Below are positions 44,130 to 54,968 of a stretch of 64,000 bases of DNA, one piece after another (positions within the stretch are counted from its first letter, which is position 1; each line of letters begins with the position of its first letter). The DNA is from Symbiodinium natans. Lineage: Eukaryota > Sar > Dinophyceae > Suessiales > Symbiodiniaceae. Where the stretch lies: assembly GCA_905221605.1 (NCBI GenBank), contig CAJNDS010002632.1:251169-315168 (forward strand), given 5' to 3'. Both the position numbers and the translations under genes were made by a program. A model generated the notes under the pieces. It did not search any database, was not told the DNA's origin, and worked only from the letters and a program-made list of their open reading frames with translations.

Positions 44130-46380
44130 ACTTCAGGGAGGTGGAACAATCTTGTCCTGGCCAAGTCTGCTCCGGACTCCTTCATATAGGTGGAACATCC
44201 TCCTGGGCAGGTCTGAGCTCTGGAACCCCTTCATATAGGTGGAACGGCCTGAGCTCCGGACTCCTTCATATAGGTGGAACATCCTCCTGGGCAGGTCTGA
44301 GCTCTGCAACCCCTTCATATGGGCGGAAAGGTCTGAGCTCCGGACCCCTTCATATAGGTGGAACATCCTCTGGGCAGGTCTGAGCTCTGGAACCCCTTCA
44401 TAAAGGTGAGGTGGAACATCCTCCTGGGCAGGTCTGAGCTCCGGACCCCTTCATATAAGTGGAACGGTCTGAGCTCCGGACCGCTTCATACAGGTGGAAC
44501 ATCCTCCTGGGCAGGTCTGAGCTCTGGAACCCCTTCATATAGGTGGAACGGTCTGAGCTCTGGACCCCGTCATATAGGTGGAACATCCTCTGGGCAGGTC
44601 TGAGCTCTGGAACCCCTTCATAAAGGTGAGGTGGAACATCCTCCTGGGCAGGTCTGAGCTCCGGACCCCTTCATATAAGTGGAACGGTCTGAGCTCCGGA
44701 CCGCTTCATACAGGTGGAACATCCTCCTGGGCAGGTCTGAGCTCTGGAACCCCTTCATATAGGTGGAACGGTCTGAGCTCTGGACCCCGTCATATAGGTG
44801 GAACATCCTCTGGGCAGGTCTGAGCTCTGGAACCCCTTCATAAAGGTGAGGTGGAACATCCTCCTGGGCAGGTCTGAGCTCCGGACCCCTTCATATAAGT
44901 GGAACGGTCTGAGCTCCGGACCGCTTCATACAGGTGGAACATCCTTCTGGGCAGGTCTGAGCTCTGGAACCCCTTCAAGGTGGAACGGCTGAGTTCATAT
45001 AGGTGGAAATAGGTGGAACATCCTCCCTGAGCTCTGGAACCCCTTCATATAGATGGTACGGTCTGAGCGCCGGACCCCTTCATATAGGTGGAACATCGTC
45101 CCCCTTCATAGAACAGGTCTGAGCTCTGGAACTCCTAGAAAGGTGGAACGGTCTGAGCTCCGGACTCCTTCATATAGGTGGAACATCCTCCTGGGCAGGT
45201 CTGAGCTCTGGAACCCCTTCATATAGGTGGAACGGTCTGAGCTCCGGACCCCTTCATATAGGTGGAACATTCTCCTGGGCAGGTCTGAGCTCTGGAACCC
45301 CTTCATATAGGTGGAACGGTCTGAGCTCCGGACTCCTTCATATAGGTGGAACATCCTCCTGGGCAGGTCTGAGCTCTGGAACCCCTTCATATAGGTGGAA
45401 ACGGTCTGAGCTCCGCTTCATGGTGGAACTTCTTCTTGGGCAGGTCTGAGCTCTGAAACCCTTTCATATAGGTGGAACGGTCTGAGCTCCGGACCCCTTC
45501 AAAAAGGTGGAACATCCTCCTGGGCAGGTCTGAGCCTTACCGCACTCCTCCGTGGCACGTGTCAGCACCGGACCCCTTCAAGCAGGTAGAGCACACTCGT
45601 CCTGGACGGATCTGTTTCCACCAACTCCTTCGGACCCTTCCAGAAGGTGAACAATCTCGTCCTGGGCAGGTCTGTGCTTTGAACCCTTCATAGTGGAACA
45701 AATTCGTTCTAGGCAGGTCTGCGCTCTGGACCCCTTCCGAAAGGTGGAACAAACTCCTCCACGCAACACACTCGTCCTGAACAGGTCTGTGCTCTAGGCC
45801 CCTTCATTTTGGTGGAACAAACTCGTCCTCGGCAGGTCAGCTCTGGACCCTTTCAGAAAGGTTGGAACAAACTCCTCCGTGGCAGGCCCGAGCTCCGGAC
45901 CCCTTCAAAAACGTAGAACATGCTCGTCCTGGGCAGGTCTGTGCATTGGACCCCTTCGGAGAAGTGGAACCAACTCCTTCGTGGCAGGTCTGAACTGAAC
46001 AAACTGTCCTGGGCAGGGCTGTGCTTTGGATCCCTTCAAAAAGCAGAAACGAGCAGGTCTGCTCGCTGGACCCCTTCCTCTAGGTGGAACAAACTCCTCC
46101 ACAGCAAACCCTTCACATACGTGGAACACACTCGTCCTGGGCAGGTCTGTGCTCCGGACCCCTTCACGTTGGCGGCGGACTCCTTGAAAAAGGTGGAACA
46201 AACTCGTCCTGGGCAGGTCTTACTTTATACCCCTTCACAGAGGTGGAACAAACTCGTCCTGAGCAGGTCTGAGCTCTGAGCCCCTTCATAAAGATGGAAC
46301 AAACTGCTCCGTGGCGGGTCTGCGTCAAAAAGGTCGAACACACTCGTCCTGGGAAGGTCTGTGCTCTGAACCAGAGCCCG
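44130..46380 (+). repeat. 110/220-bp minisatellite array, copy A
   Basis: Units of about 110 bp contain CTTCATATAGGTGGAACATC, CTCCTGGGCAGGTCTGAGCT and GGAACCCC. From 44,358 to 45,000 three near-identical 220-bp higher-order units begin at about 44,358, 44,578 and 44,798. To the right (45,500-46,380) units are more diverged, with CACTCGTCCTGGGCAGGTCTG. The array lies between the USP start and the 85-bp repeat. Frames of 60-120 codons in it are repeat by-products. Confidence 0.9.
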
Positions 46381-46589
46381 AGCGGTCGTTGCCGAGCTAG
46401 GCAGAGCCCGAGCAGCTAGCAGCATTGCAATTTGGTAACGTTTGCAAGCTGCCGCTGGAGGGTTCGGCCTCCAGCCTGGGCCTGGAACTGACGCATTACA
46501 GGGCCTAGGTAGGCTAATTAAGTGTGCCCGGCGAGCACGCAAATGCAGCCACGGAGCCTTGCATCCCCCTCCCTACTTGGGTCGGGATG

Positions 46590-46885
46590 TGATCAGGGCC
46601 GGTCAATCTGCAAGGGCCAAAACCAAGCCCCAGGCCGCCCGCGCGGGCCAGGACAATGGCCAGACCCTTGAGTGCCCAACAGGGCCGGTCAATCTGGAAG
46701 GGCCAAAACCAAGGCCAAGGCCGCCTGCGCGCGGGCCAGGACAAGGCCAGACCCTTGAGTGCCAACAGGGCCGGTCGATCTGGAAGGCCAAAACCAAGGC
46801 CAAGGCCGCCCGCGCGCGGGGCCGGTCAATCTGGAAGGGCCAGAACCAAGGCCAAGGCCGCCCACGCGCGGGCCAGGACAAGGCT
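46590..46885 (+). repeat. 85-bp tandem repeat, about four copies, copy A
   Basis: Units contain GGGCCGGTCAATCTGGAAGG, CCAAAACCAAGGCCAAGGCC and GCGCGGGCCAGGACAAGGC. The flanks carry a recurring TCGGGATGTGATC phrase (about 44,032, 46,580, 46,910 and 46,949). Confidence 0.85.
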
Positions 46886-46969
46886 GCAGCAGAACCCTCC
46901 CTAATTAGGTCGGGATGTGACAGAGCCTCTGTGCCTTCCCTCAAGGCTGGGATGTGATCAGGGCCTGTG

Positions 46970-49275
46970 CTCCGTACTGCTCCGTCCCTGTCCCTTGTCC
47001 CTATCCCCTCCCCGCCGTGTCCCCTGTCTCGTCACGGGTCCCTTGCCCCCTGTGTCACCACCTGTGTCGTCCCGCGTCTTTCCCTCTGCGTCCCCTGCGT
47101 CGTCCCCTGAGTCGTCCCCTGCGTTGTCCCTTGTTGCGCCTTGTCCCCTGCGTTGCCCCCTGCGTTGTCATCTGTAGTGTCCCCTGTCTTGTCCCCTGCG
47201 GTTCTTCCTGTGTAGTCCCCTGCGTCATCCCCAGTGTTGAACTCAGTGTTGTCCCCCTGTGTTGTCCCCAGCGTCGTCTGCTGCGTCGTCCCTGATTTGC
47301 TTGTCCCCGTTTTGTCCTGCGTTGTGTCATGTGTCGGCCACTGCGTCGTCCCCTATGTCGGTCGTCCCCTGCGCTGTCCCCTGCGTCGTGCCCTGCGTTG
47401 TCCCCGAGTTGTCCCCTGTGTTGTCCCCGCGTTGTCCCCTGTGTTGTCCCTCGCGCTGTCCCCGTGCGTTGTCCCCTGCGTTGTTTCCCGTGTTCTCCTC
47501 TGCATCCTCCCTTTTGTGTCCCCTGTCTTGTCCCCTGCGTTGTCCCCGCGGTGTCCCCTGCGTTCTCCGCTTTCCTGTGTTGTCCCCTGCGTTGTCCCCG
47601 TGGTGCTGTCCCTGCGTTGTCCCCTGTCTTGTCCCCTGTCCTGTTGCCTGCGCTGTGTTGTCTCCTGTGTTGTCCCGTGTTGTCCCTTGTGTTGTCCCTC
47701 GCCTTGTCCCCCTGCGTTCTCCCCTGCGTTGCTTCCTGCGTTGTCCGTTGTCCCCGAGTTGTCCCCTGCGTTGTCCCCGCGTTGTCCCCTGTGTTGTCCC
47801 TCGCGCTGTCCCCGTGCGTTGTCCCCTGCGTTGTTTCCCGTGTTCTCCTCTGCATCCTCCCTTTTGTGTCCCCTGTCTTGTCCCCTGCGTTGTCCCCGCG
47901 GTGTCCCCTGCGTTCTCCGCTTTCCTGTGTTGTCCCCTGCGTTGTCCCCGTGGTGCTGTCCCTGCGTTGTCCCCTGTCTTGTCCCCTTTCCTGTTGCCTG
48001 CGCTGTGTTGTCCCCTGTGTTGTCCCGTGTTGTCCCTTGTGTTGTCCCTCGCCTTGTCCCCCTGCGTTCTCCCCTGCGTTGCTTCCTGCGTTGTCCCCCG
48101 AGTTGTCCCCTGTGTTGTCCCCGCGTTGTCCCCTGTGTTGTCCCTCGCGTTGTCCCCTGTGTAGCCCCCTGCGTCATCCCCAGCGTTGAACTCAGTGTTG
48201 TCCCCCTGCGTTGTCCCCAGCGTCGTCTCCTGCGTCGTCCCTGATTCGCTTGTCCCCGTTCTGTCCTGCGCTGTGTCATGTGTCGTCCGCTGTGTCGTCC
48301 CCTATGTCGTCCCCTGCGCTGTCCCCTGTGTCGTGCCCTGCGTTGTCCCCCGAGTTGTCCCCTCTGTGTTGTCCCCGTGTTGTCCCCTGTGTTGTCCCTC
48401 GCGCTGTCCCCGGTGCGTTGTCCCCTGCGTTCTTTCCCGTGTTCTCCTCTGCGTCCTCCCTTGTGTCCCCTGTGTTGTCCCCTGCGTTGTCCCCTGTGTT
48501 GTCCCCTGCGTTGTCCCCTGTGGTGTCCCCTGTCTTGTTGCCTGTGCTGTGTTGTCCCCTGTGTTGTCCCCGTGTTGTCCCTTGTGTTGTCCCTCGCTTT
48601 GTCCCCATGCGTTGTCCCCTGCGTCGCTTCCTGCGTCGTCCCCCTCCCCGGTCTTGTCCCCCTGTGTTGTCCCCAGCGTCGTCCCCGTGTTGTTTTGTCC
48701 TGCGTTGTGTCCTGTGTCGTCCACTGTCTCGTCCCATACGTCGTCCCCTGTCCTGTCCCCTGTGTGGTGCCCGGCGTTGTTCGGTGTTGTCCCCTGCGTT
48801 GACCCCGTTGTTTCCTGCGTCCTCCCTTGTGTCCCCTGTGTTGTCCCCTGTGTTGTCCCCTGTGTTGTCCCCTGTCTTGTCCCCTGTGTTGTCCGCTGCG
48901 CTGTCCCTTGTGTTGTCCCCTACCTGTTGCCCATGCTGCGTTGTCCCGTGTGTTGTCCCGTGTGTTGTCCCTTGTGTTGTCCCCCGTGTTGTCCGCGCGC
49001 GTTGTCCCCTGCGTTGTTTCCTGTGTTATCCTCTGCGTTGTTCCCTGTATCGTCCATCCCCTCTCTGCTGCCCCCTGTGTTGTGCCCCACGTCGTCCCAA
49101 GCGTCGTGCCACCCCTGCGTCGTCCCCCCGCTGCATCGTCCCCTGCGTCCCCTGCGCCGTCCATCCCCTGCGTCGTCCCTGTGTCGCCTGTCGCCCTGTC
49201 CCCCGTCCACTGTCCCCCCTCCTTCTCCCTTGTTCGCTTTATCCCCGTTTTTTGTGTCCCACCTTTCCTCCCTTC
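46970..49275 (+). repeat. Degenerate 12-mer array (TTGTCCCCTGYG), copy A
   Basis: About 2.3 kb of 12-bp units such as GTTGTCCCCTGC and GTTGTCCCCTGT with frequent small changes. Higher-order duplication is visible: a block of about 360 bp recurs (near 47,480 and 47,840), and a block with CCAGTGTTGAACTCAGTG recurs near 47,230 and 48,180. Pyrimidines are strongly biased to the plus strand. Several overlapping frames on both strands stay open for 270-600 codons because the unit has few stop codons. They code 4-residue repeats (GDNT-like on minus, CVVP-like on plus). Confidence 0.9.
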
Positions 49276-49329
49276 AGCTGTGCCCCTGTCCCGTCCCTCC
49301 AGCGCACCTCCATCCCCATGTGCAGCGAC

Positions 49330-49590
49330 AGCCTAGACCCTGAACCGTAATCCTAAACCCTCAAACCTAAACGCGAAGCCCTAAAGCATAGACGTTAAAC
49401 TCTCTCACCAGTGCCTCCCTCTGCAACCCTACACCCTTGTGCAGCAGCCTTCTGAGGGCTTCGGCTAACAGCGACTAAGCCCTAAACCTAAGCCCTAGAC
49501 CCTAAACCCTAATTAAACCCTAAACCCTAAACTTAAACCCTAAACCCTCAAACCTAAGAGCGCAACCCTAAACCATAAACCTTAAACTCT
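49330..49590 (+). repeat. Telomere-type CCCTAAA tract inside the element, copy A
   Basis: Degenerate CCCTAAA heptamers flank about 60 bp of unique sequence (CTTCTGAGGGCTTCGGCTAA). This is the only long telomere-type tract within the element and lies just 3' of the zinc-knuckle gene. Confidence 0.8.
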
Positions 49591-49643
49591 GTCAATGGCG
49601 CCCTTGGCTCACACTTGCTGTACAAAGAGGGGAAACACTACTA

Positions 49644-50237
49644 CTAGTTTAAGCCGTCATTTCTCATCGAGTGCCAGTACTCTGTGCCGCGGCGCGGGCC
49701 GTGCCAGTTGCGCCACCAGTTCTGCTGCGAGGAGCTCTTTTGATGCCACGACCGCCGGCCTGACTCCTGCTCACGAAGAGGAGGCTGTGGCGCAAGCACG
49801 GCCTGTTCCTGCTCGGCCTTCCTTTTCTTGAGTTCCTGCAGACTCTTCTCCGCCTCGACGCGCGCCAGCTTTGTTTCTTCCAGTTTCACTCTAAGGCGAA
49901 GGGTCTCAGCTTCGCTGTGCTTGCCTGGCGCCGCCGTGGAGGACTGCAAGGTCGATGCCACTACTTTCACGGCCGGAATGCCGCGGCCAGCACTTGGCGC
50001 TGCCGGGGGTGCAGGTGCAGCCTTGCGAGGCTTGCCCGGCTGCGCGAGAGGCTGCAGTGACGATCTCCCAGCTTGTTGCGGTTTGCCGGACTGCGCGGTT
50101 GCCTTCGTAGCCTTCTTCGGCTTCACTGCACCAGACTTGGGACACTCGCTCTGTGCAAAATCTACTAGTGGTGTGCGGTTGCAGGTGCATCGATCTTTCC
50201 CCCATTTACCGCACCACGCGCATTTACTACGCGTCAT
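49644..50237 (-). CDS. Zinc-knuckle and coiled-coil protein, copy A
   Basis: A 197-residue intact frame. The ATG at 50,237 is preceded by an in-frame TAA two codons upstream, which fixes the start for an unspliced gene; the stop is TAG. The N-terminus has a compact C-x2-C-x7-C-x-C motif (KCAWCGKWGKDRCTC), likely one zinc site. Residues 35-100 are Lys/Pro/Ala-rich and probably disordered. Residues about 110-150 form a charged helix (LRLRVKLEETKLARVEAEKS) that should make a coiled coil. The C-terminus is aromatic and basic (NWWRNWHGPRRGTEYWHS). The copy in B differs by one residue noted (Ser to Phe in ATAQSGKPQQ). It is on the same strand as the transposase gene and may be an accessory DNA- or RNA-binding protein of the element. 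I do not recognise the family. Confidence 0.6.
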   Translation of the reverse strand: MTRSKCAWCGKWGKDRCTCNRTPLVDFAQSECPKSGAVKPKKATKATAQSGKPQQAGRSSLQPLAQPGKPRKAAPAPPAAPSAGRGIPAVKVVASTLQSSTAAPGKHSEAETLRLRVKLEETKLARVEAEKSLQELKKRKAEQEQAVLAPQPPLREQESGRRSWHQKSSSQQNWWRNWHGPRRGTEYWHSMRNDGLN

Positions 50238-50640
50238 CTTTTATGCGTGAGCCGAAACTTCCGGCCGCTTTCGTGCATCTACGCTGCGATTTCCCAAATT
50301 TCTTTCGAGTGCTATCGTGCTGAGTTTATATACCTCTTCGTTTCTGTTGCTTAGACTTTCATGTAACCTTGACAGAAACCACAATTTCTATTCATCTCTC
50401 AACCTACTTTACCCTGGCCCCTAACCCTGAACCCTCTAACGACATCACCACAGAGCACTGGCCCGCTGACCTGATGGGATCAAGTTTATGAGTTCAGGGT
50501 TCAGCTCGAAAGTTGAAAGCTTTATCAAGTTTGCAGATTCGGGTTGCTTGCGCTTTGACGATGCCGTCGCCTAACATAACTGTGTAACTGTATAAAGCTC
50601 GGAGGGGGCAGGGATGCCTCGATGGGAAGCGGTTGTAAAC
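50238..50640. promoter_or_regulatory. Probable 5' region of the zinc-knuckle gene, copy A
   Basis: About 400 bp of unique, relatively AT-rich sequence upstream of the ATG. It includes a TTTATATACC-like stretch at about 50,325-50,335. Dinoflagellates generally lack a standard TATA box, so this is positional evidence only. The same sequence is present in copy B (63,330-63,735). Confidence 0.25.
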
Positions 50641-50644
50641 GTGG

Positions 50645-50880
50645 AGGGGGTGGGGAGGGATGGGGGGGGTTGGGGGGGGGAAGGGGAGGGGGGGGGGTGA
50701 CTTGGGTGGTGGGGGGAGTGGGGCTCAGCACCAAAAAATAAAACAGGTCGCACAAAGAAGGCCCTGCGGGGGAGGGGGGGGGGGGGGGGGCTGGGGGGGG
50801 GGGACTGTGGGTGGGGCGGGGGGGGGGGGGGGGGGTACTGCAGCAGGGTGGAACGGGGGGGGGGGGGGGGGGGGGATGGG
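50645..50880 (+). repeat. G-rich tract, copy A
   Basis: Many G-runs of 6-16 bases, interrupted by short A- or T-containing spacers. It has strong G-quadruplex potential on the plus strand and is a likely place for assembly length errors. Confidence 0.9.
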
Positions 50881-50884
50881 TGGG

Positions 50885-51270
50885 CATAACAGGAGGACGG
50901 ATCAGCATAAAAAAAGGACAGGTCAGCATAAAGAAAAAACCGGTGAGGATAACAAGAGAAGTGGTAGCATAACCAAGGGACTCCGGAGCATAAAAAAAGA
51001 AACGGTGCAGCATAAGGGATCGGGACGGCTTCCGGGACACACAGAGAATAAGAAAAAAAGCGCATAGCATAAGAAAAAAAACCCAGCCCTCATTTTTTTA
51101 CTGGGTAAGGTCCTTTTTTTACTGGGCAAGGTCACTTTTTACTGAGCAAGGTCATTTTTTACTGGGCAAGGTCATTTTTTGCTGGGCAAGGTCATTTTTT
51201 CTGGGCTAGGTCATTTTTTTGCTGGGCAAGGTCATGTTTTTTATTGGGTCATCTTTTTACTGGGAAAGGT
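50885..51270 (+). repeat. AGCATAA and GGCAAGGTCAT repeat cluster, right end
   Basis: About eight units with AGCATAA or AGGATAA cores (50,885-51,080) are followed by about eight units of TTTTTACTGGGCAAGGTCA (51,095-51,270). The AGCATAA units are the reverse complement of the left-end TTATGCT units. The GGCAAGGTCAT units appear once at 34,488 and, as ATGACCTTGCCC, several times at 13,140-13,260. Confidence 0.75.
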
Positions 51271-51400
51271 CGTGCCATAAGTGAAATATTTTCTTAATGT
51301 TGTGGGATTGTTTGGGCGGGTGGGTATTTTTCTGGAGTAATTTCTTGACTAGTGAATGCTTGGAATTGAAATGCTGAACCCCAAACCCTAAACCCTAAAC

Positions 51401-51500
51401 NNNNNNNNNNNNNNNNNNNNNNNNNNNNNNNNNNNNNNNNNNNNNNNNNNNNNNNNNNNNNNNNNNNNNNNNNNNNNNNNNNNNNNNNNNNNNNNNNNNN
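51401..51500. other. Assembly gap (100 N)
   Basis: Exactly 100 N, the usual placeholder for a gap of unknown length. Left of it is about 130 bp of unique sequence and a short CCCTAAA tract. Right of it copy B starts abruptly inside transposase exon 6. Confidence 0.98.
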
Positions 51501-51869
51501 AGGTGCTGCATGCCTTGCATGGCCGAGAGAAGGCCATCCTTGGTGCGACACTTCAGCTCAGCTTCCCATGATCCATGGCGCGCCTCGAGTGGGTTGGTCC
51601 CCCCGCCAGCGCCGGGACATGTGCCGAAGACTCCAACCCAAAAGCTTGGCAGCCAGAGCCGCTGCGCTCCCCGCGCCGGGGCCTGCACGGTCTTGTAGAT
51701 ATGGCGCAAGTCGGCGACCGTGCACTGCGTGAAGAACTCCCTCTGCAGGTACGAAGCTACCTCTGCCGGCATGTTCTCGAATACCACCTGCCAGATCGCA
51801 TCCGCGAGCTGCAACGTTGGCAGGCACCTGCATGGTTGGAGACTCTGCACGATTCGTGTATGGCTATAC

Positions 51870-53624
51870 TCCGCTATAGCACATCAGTTCTTCGTTAGGT
51901 CTAGCTCTGTCTCCTTTGCAACCCAAGCCCCGCCTGGTCAAGTCTGACACCTCTGACACCTCTGTCACGGTTGCATCGCGCTTCTGCCTGCCGCGTTTCT
52001 TCGGGCCTTCCTGTTTGGGCAACTTGGCCGGAAGCGTCTTCAGCAACGACTTCTTGTAGTGAAAGTAATCTCCCACCAAACGGGCGCCTGGAAAGACGGC
52101 CCGCCGTGCTGCGGCGATTCCCGGCGCGTAATCTGCGTGCACATGCAGCAGCTGTGACTTCAGGTTGAAACCGCCGACTTCCTGACACAACCAGCACAAG
52201 TCCTCGAAGCAGGCACACACATTCTTTTCCTTCTCACTGTGAACCAAGGCTTGCATGACTGGCTGCGCTGTGCAGGTGTGCGCCACGTAGGACTGCCGTC
52301 GCCCCCGCAACATGCCGGAACTGGTGTTTGTAAGGCGCGCACTGCTAGTGGCAAAGCACGCGGTGATCACGCCGTAGTTGTTGGCAATCGCCCCCATCTT
52401 CATATCGACTATGAGACGAAGACGGTGGTTTGCAGCATCACACAAGCGTTGCAGCATGCCTGAGCAGGTGATGGGCACGTACACCCTGTCAGCCTCCACC
52501 ACGACACCGTTCGGCGACTTCAGGACCAAAAGACGCGACAGATCTTCTGCACTGCCGATCTTGTCGGGCAGGTTCGCCTCCCATTTCCTCACCTCCTCAA
52601 GAAATGATTCGATCGGTACTGCTGCAACGCTTGACGTCTGCCCCTGCTTCTGCCGCAGACGCCGAACTAGGTTGTGTAGCTGCAAAGGCTCACAGGCGAA
52701 CTCTAGATTGGAAAGCTCCAGCGCTGCCCGGAGACCCCTGCTTGTGATGGTGGCCTTGGATTCCAGAACCTCGTTCACGACCTTCTGCACATCTGCCGGT
52801 AGCAGCCGACCACCTTGCGCGACGACCTTTGTCCCATGTTGGCCACGATAGTGGACCACTGCTTTCCCCTCCGCGGGGCCTTCAATGCAGATGGTCACCC
52901 GCGCCCGCAAACTGCATTTCGGCTTGCACTCGGAGCATGAGCCCCACAGCTTGTACTCCGCGCAGTTTTTTCCAGTGACGAGTCGCTTCGTGTTGAAAAC
53001 CACATTGCAAGGGGGCTTTGCCTTCAGGCACTCCTTCCTTGCCACGGCAGTGGCGTCACTCAACGTCCGCGGGATCTCCTCGAGAAGGCACGCGCGAGCT
53101 TCCTTGTACGTATCCTTCTCCACTGCGTCCGACGGCGCCTTGTCGACCTGGCGACTGCTCGGCTCCCCCTCTGCTGGTGGGGTCGCCTCGCCTTGCTCCG
53201 CTCTGCCTGCCGTCGAGCTGAATAATGGCTCCGCCACGCTGTGCGACGTCTGCAGCTTCCTGCGCGCTGTCTGCTGCACCAATGTTTGGGACTGCTTCTG
53301 CACAGAGATTGCCGCCGCGGTCTCCTCCAGAAACCCCTCGAAGAAGTGCAACGGGATGGCCCATTTGCGGACGGCATCCTGCGCCCCACTTGACAAAGTC
53401 CTCCAGCCGTACTTCACAAAGGCGGGCCACGCTCCGGGGCGCAGCCGTACAACTCCAAGACCGTGACGCTCCAGATGCTGGAAAGCTGTCAGCAAATTGT
53501 TGTACGAGCTTTCTCGTTGCTGCGGATCATCGGAATACACGTGGCGAAACAGTGGAACTGTGCGTCCGGCAACATCTGCATAGATCACAGCGCCTGGCGT
53601 CGCACGTAGAAGCTTCACGGCCAC
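51870..53624 (-). CDS. MULE transposase core exon, copy B
   Basis: 585 codons nearly identical to copy A exon 5. They include the zinc cluster GSCSECKPKC to GQHG, D407 in LIVDMKMGAI and D498 in HADYAPGIAAARRAV. One amino-acid change is visible (AVFPGARLAGDY in A, ARLVGDY in B). The GTATAG donor after the Gly codon is kept. The exon is undamaged, so selection or recency of duplication has kept this region clean. Confidence 0.75.
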
Positions 53625-54968
53625 CTCGGCTTGACGACATGCTGTGCAGCCTTACGGCACCCTCCTGCTGCAAGCTCTTCTCTTGCAAGGTCTTTGCACA
53701 CATAATATGCTGACAAGGCACCTCCTGCATCCAAGAAACACTCTCCTTGAAAGGCCCCACAGACTTTCGCACGCCTGCCCCTTCTCTGACTCTCCAGCTG
53801 CCGCGACTGATGTCCACATCCAACATATTAAAGCCGCGAGCAAGCCGTCTGTATGTCCATTCCAAGGCTAGCTTGGTGGCGTGAGGCGAGATTTGCCGCT
53901 GCGCAATGTCGAAGGGGCGCTGCTCCACCATGGCCCCAATGGCTTCCTCGAACAAAGTTGTCAAAAGACCTTACAAGCAGCGCAAGACATGCCGTGCACA
54001 CCCTCTGCTCAGTTCACACACACCCCCCCCCCCCCGGCTTTAACAGGCTCCAGACCGGCCTTCATGCGTCCAGAAGTACGAAAGCTTCTCGAACATGCTG
54101 TTGAGTGTGCCGCCGTCCGCATAGTAGGCGTTTTGCGAGGCCTCATGCATGGCCCCACGGGCCTCCATCAGCGCGGCTTTCCCAGCCGTGCTCTGACTCC
54201 ACACAAGCTCCCTTCCATGTAGAGGCACCTTGTGGCCGACGTGTTGGATGAGGTTCTGAAACAGACCCGCCATGAAGTCCACGAACTTGTCCCGTAGCCC
54301 CGTAGGGTACGTCAGCTGACTGCCCCGTCGACCCGCAGAAAACACACAGCCTTATGTTGCCAGCGCAATGCCCTAGACTCTAACTCGACTCTGAAGAACC
54401 GCTAAATCACTCACTTGCACGGCCGCTACTTGTGAAAGCCATGTCCGTGACGAGTTGCGGTTAGCCAGCCCGATTTTGTGGCGAGCTTCGCTCGGCGCCC
54501 ACCAAGACAGAAGGTTGTTGCAGTAGCACCATGCCAATGTTTGTTGACTCGAAGTGCACTCCGCAGTCCACCTTCTCCTCGTGCCCCGCTAGTTTGCGTG
54601 CTTTGACAGGCCTAGCCAACACGTCTGCCTGTGTGTCCCAGTCGTACCGGCCCCCGTGCGCAGCCTCCAGCAGTCGCGTTAATACAATGTGGGTCTCCTT
54701 CGTGAATTTCCCAGACTTCGCATACTCTGGACAAAGGAAAGCCGAGCCTTCTGGACCCACAAGTAACGCGTGCCCGTCGCCTTGTTGAAGTCGTGCATTG
54801 AAGGCTGCATGTGTGGACTCAGTAATGAGATGATGCTCCATCTCCACAGGACCCGCCAGCCATTGACTTGTCTTCTCTTCTGCCTCAGCTGAGCTACTTT
54901 CCTCTGCACTAAACGCGCTATACGGGCCCTCACTGTCACACTACTCACTCGTGGCACCCAGGCATTCT

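Larger units (their letters stand above)
38053..50886 (+). repeat. Segmental duplication, copy A
   Basis: This interval matches 51,501-64,000 almost base for base. The offset starts at 13,448 and changes with each indel: +2 bp in transposase intron 5, -8 bp in the ATPase exon, about -219 bp in the minisatellite, about -155 bp between the 85-bp repeat and the 12-mer array, and a partly compensating gain of about 54 bp near 49,480. Confidence 0.95.
34470..51270 (-). mobile_element. Candidate giant Mutator-like element, copy A
   Basis: This interval holds one minus-strand gene coding USP, ATPase, MULE transposase and SWIM domains, a second minus-strand gene (zinc knuckle and coiled coil), large minisatellites and, at each outer end, clusters of TTATGCT repeats that face inward (34,500-34,690 on plus, 50,885-51,085 on minus). 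Both end clusters sit beside GGCAAGGTCATTTTTT units, but those units are in the same orientation at both ends, so they are not part of an inverted repeat. No target-site duplication could be identified. The boundary is therefore an inference. Classic MULEs have long terminal inverted repeats; here only a motif cluster is inverted. Confidence 0.4.

Noticed and set aside
44130-46380. CRISPR-like array
   Set aside because: The units are directly adjoining 110/220-bp repeats without unique spacers, in a eukaryotic context.
47353-49164. 603-codon minus-strand ORF as a gene
   Set aside because: It is made only of the degenerate 12-mer. Several other frames on both strands are equally open, and there is no start context or domain.
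50525-51070. 181-codon minus-strand Pro-rich ORF
   Set aside because: It is a translation of G-runs and AGCATAA repeats, not conserved in length in copy B.
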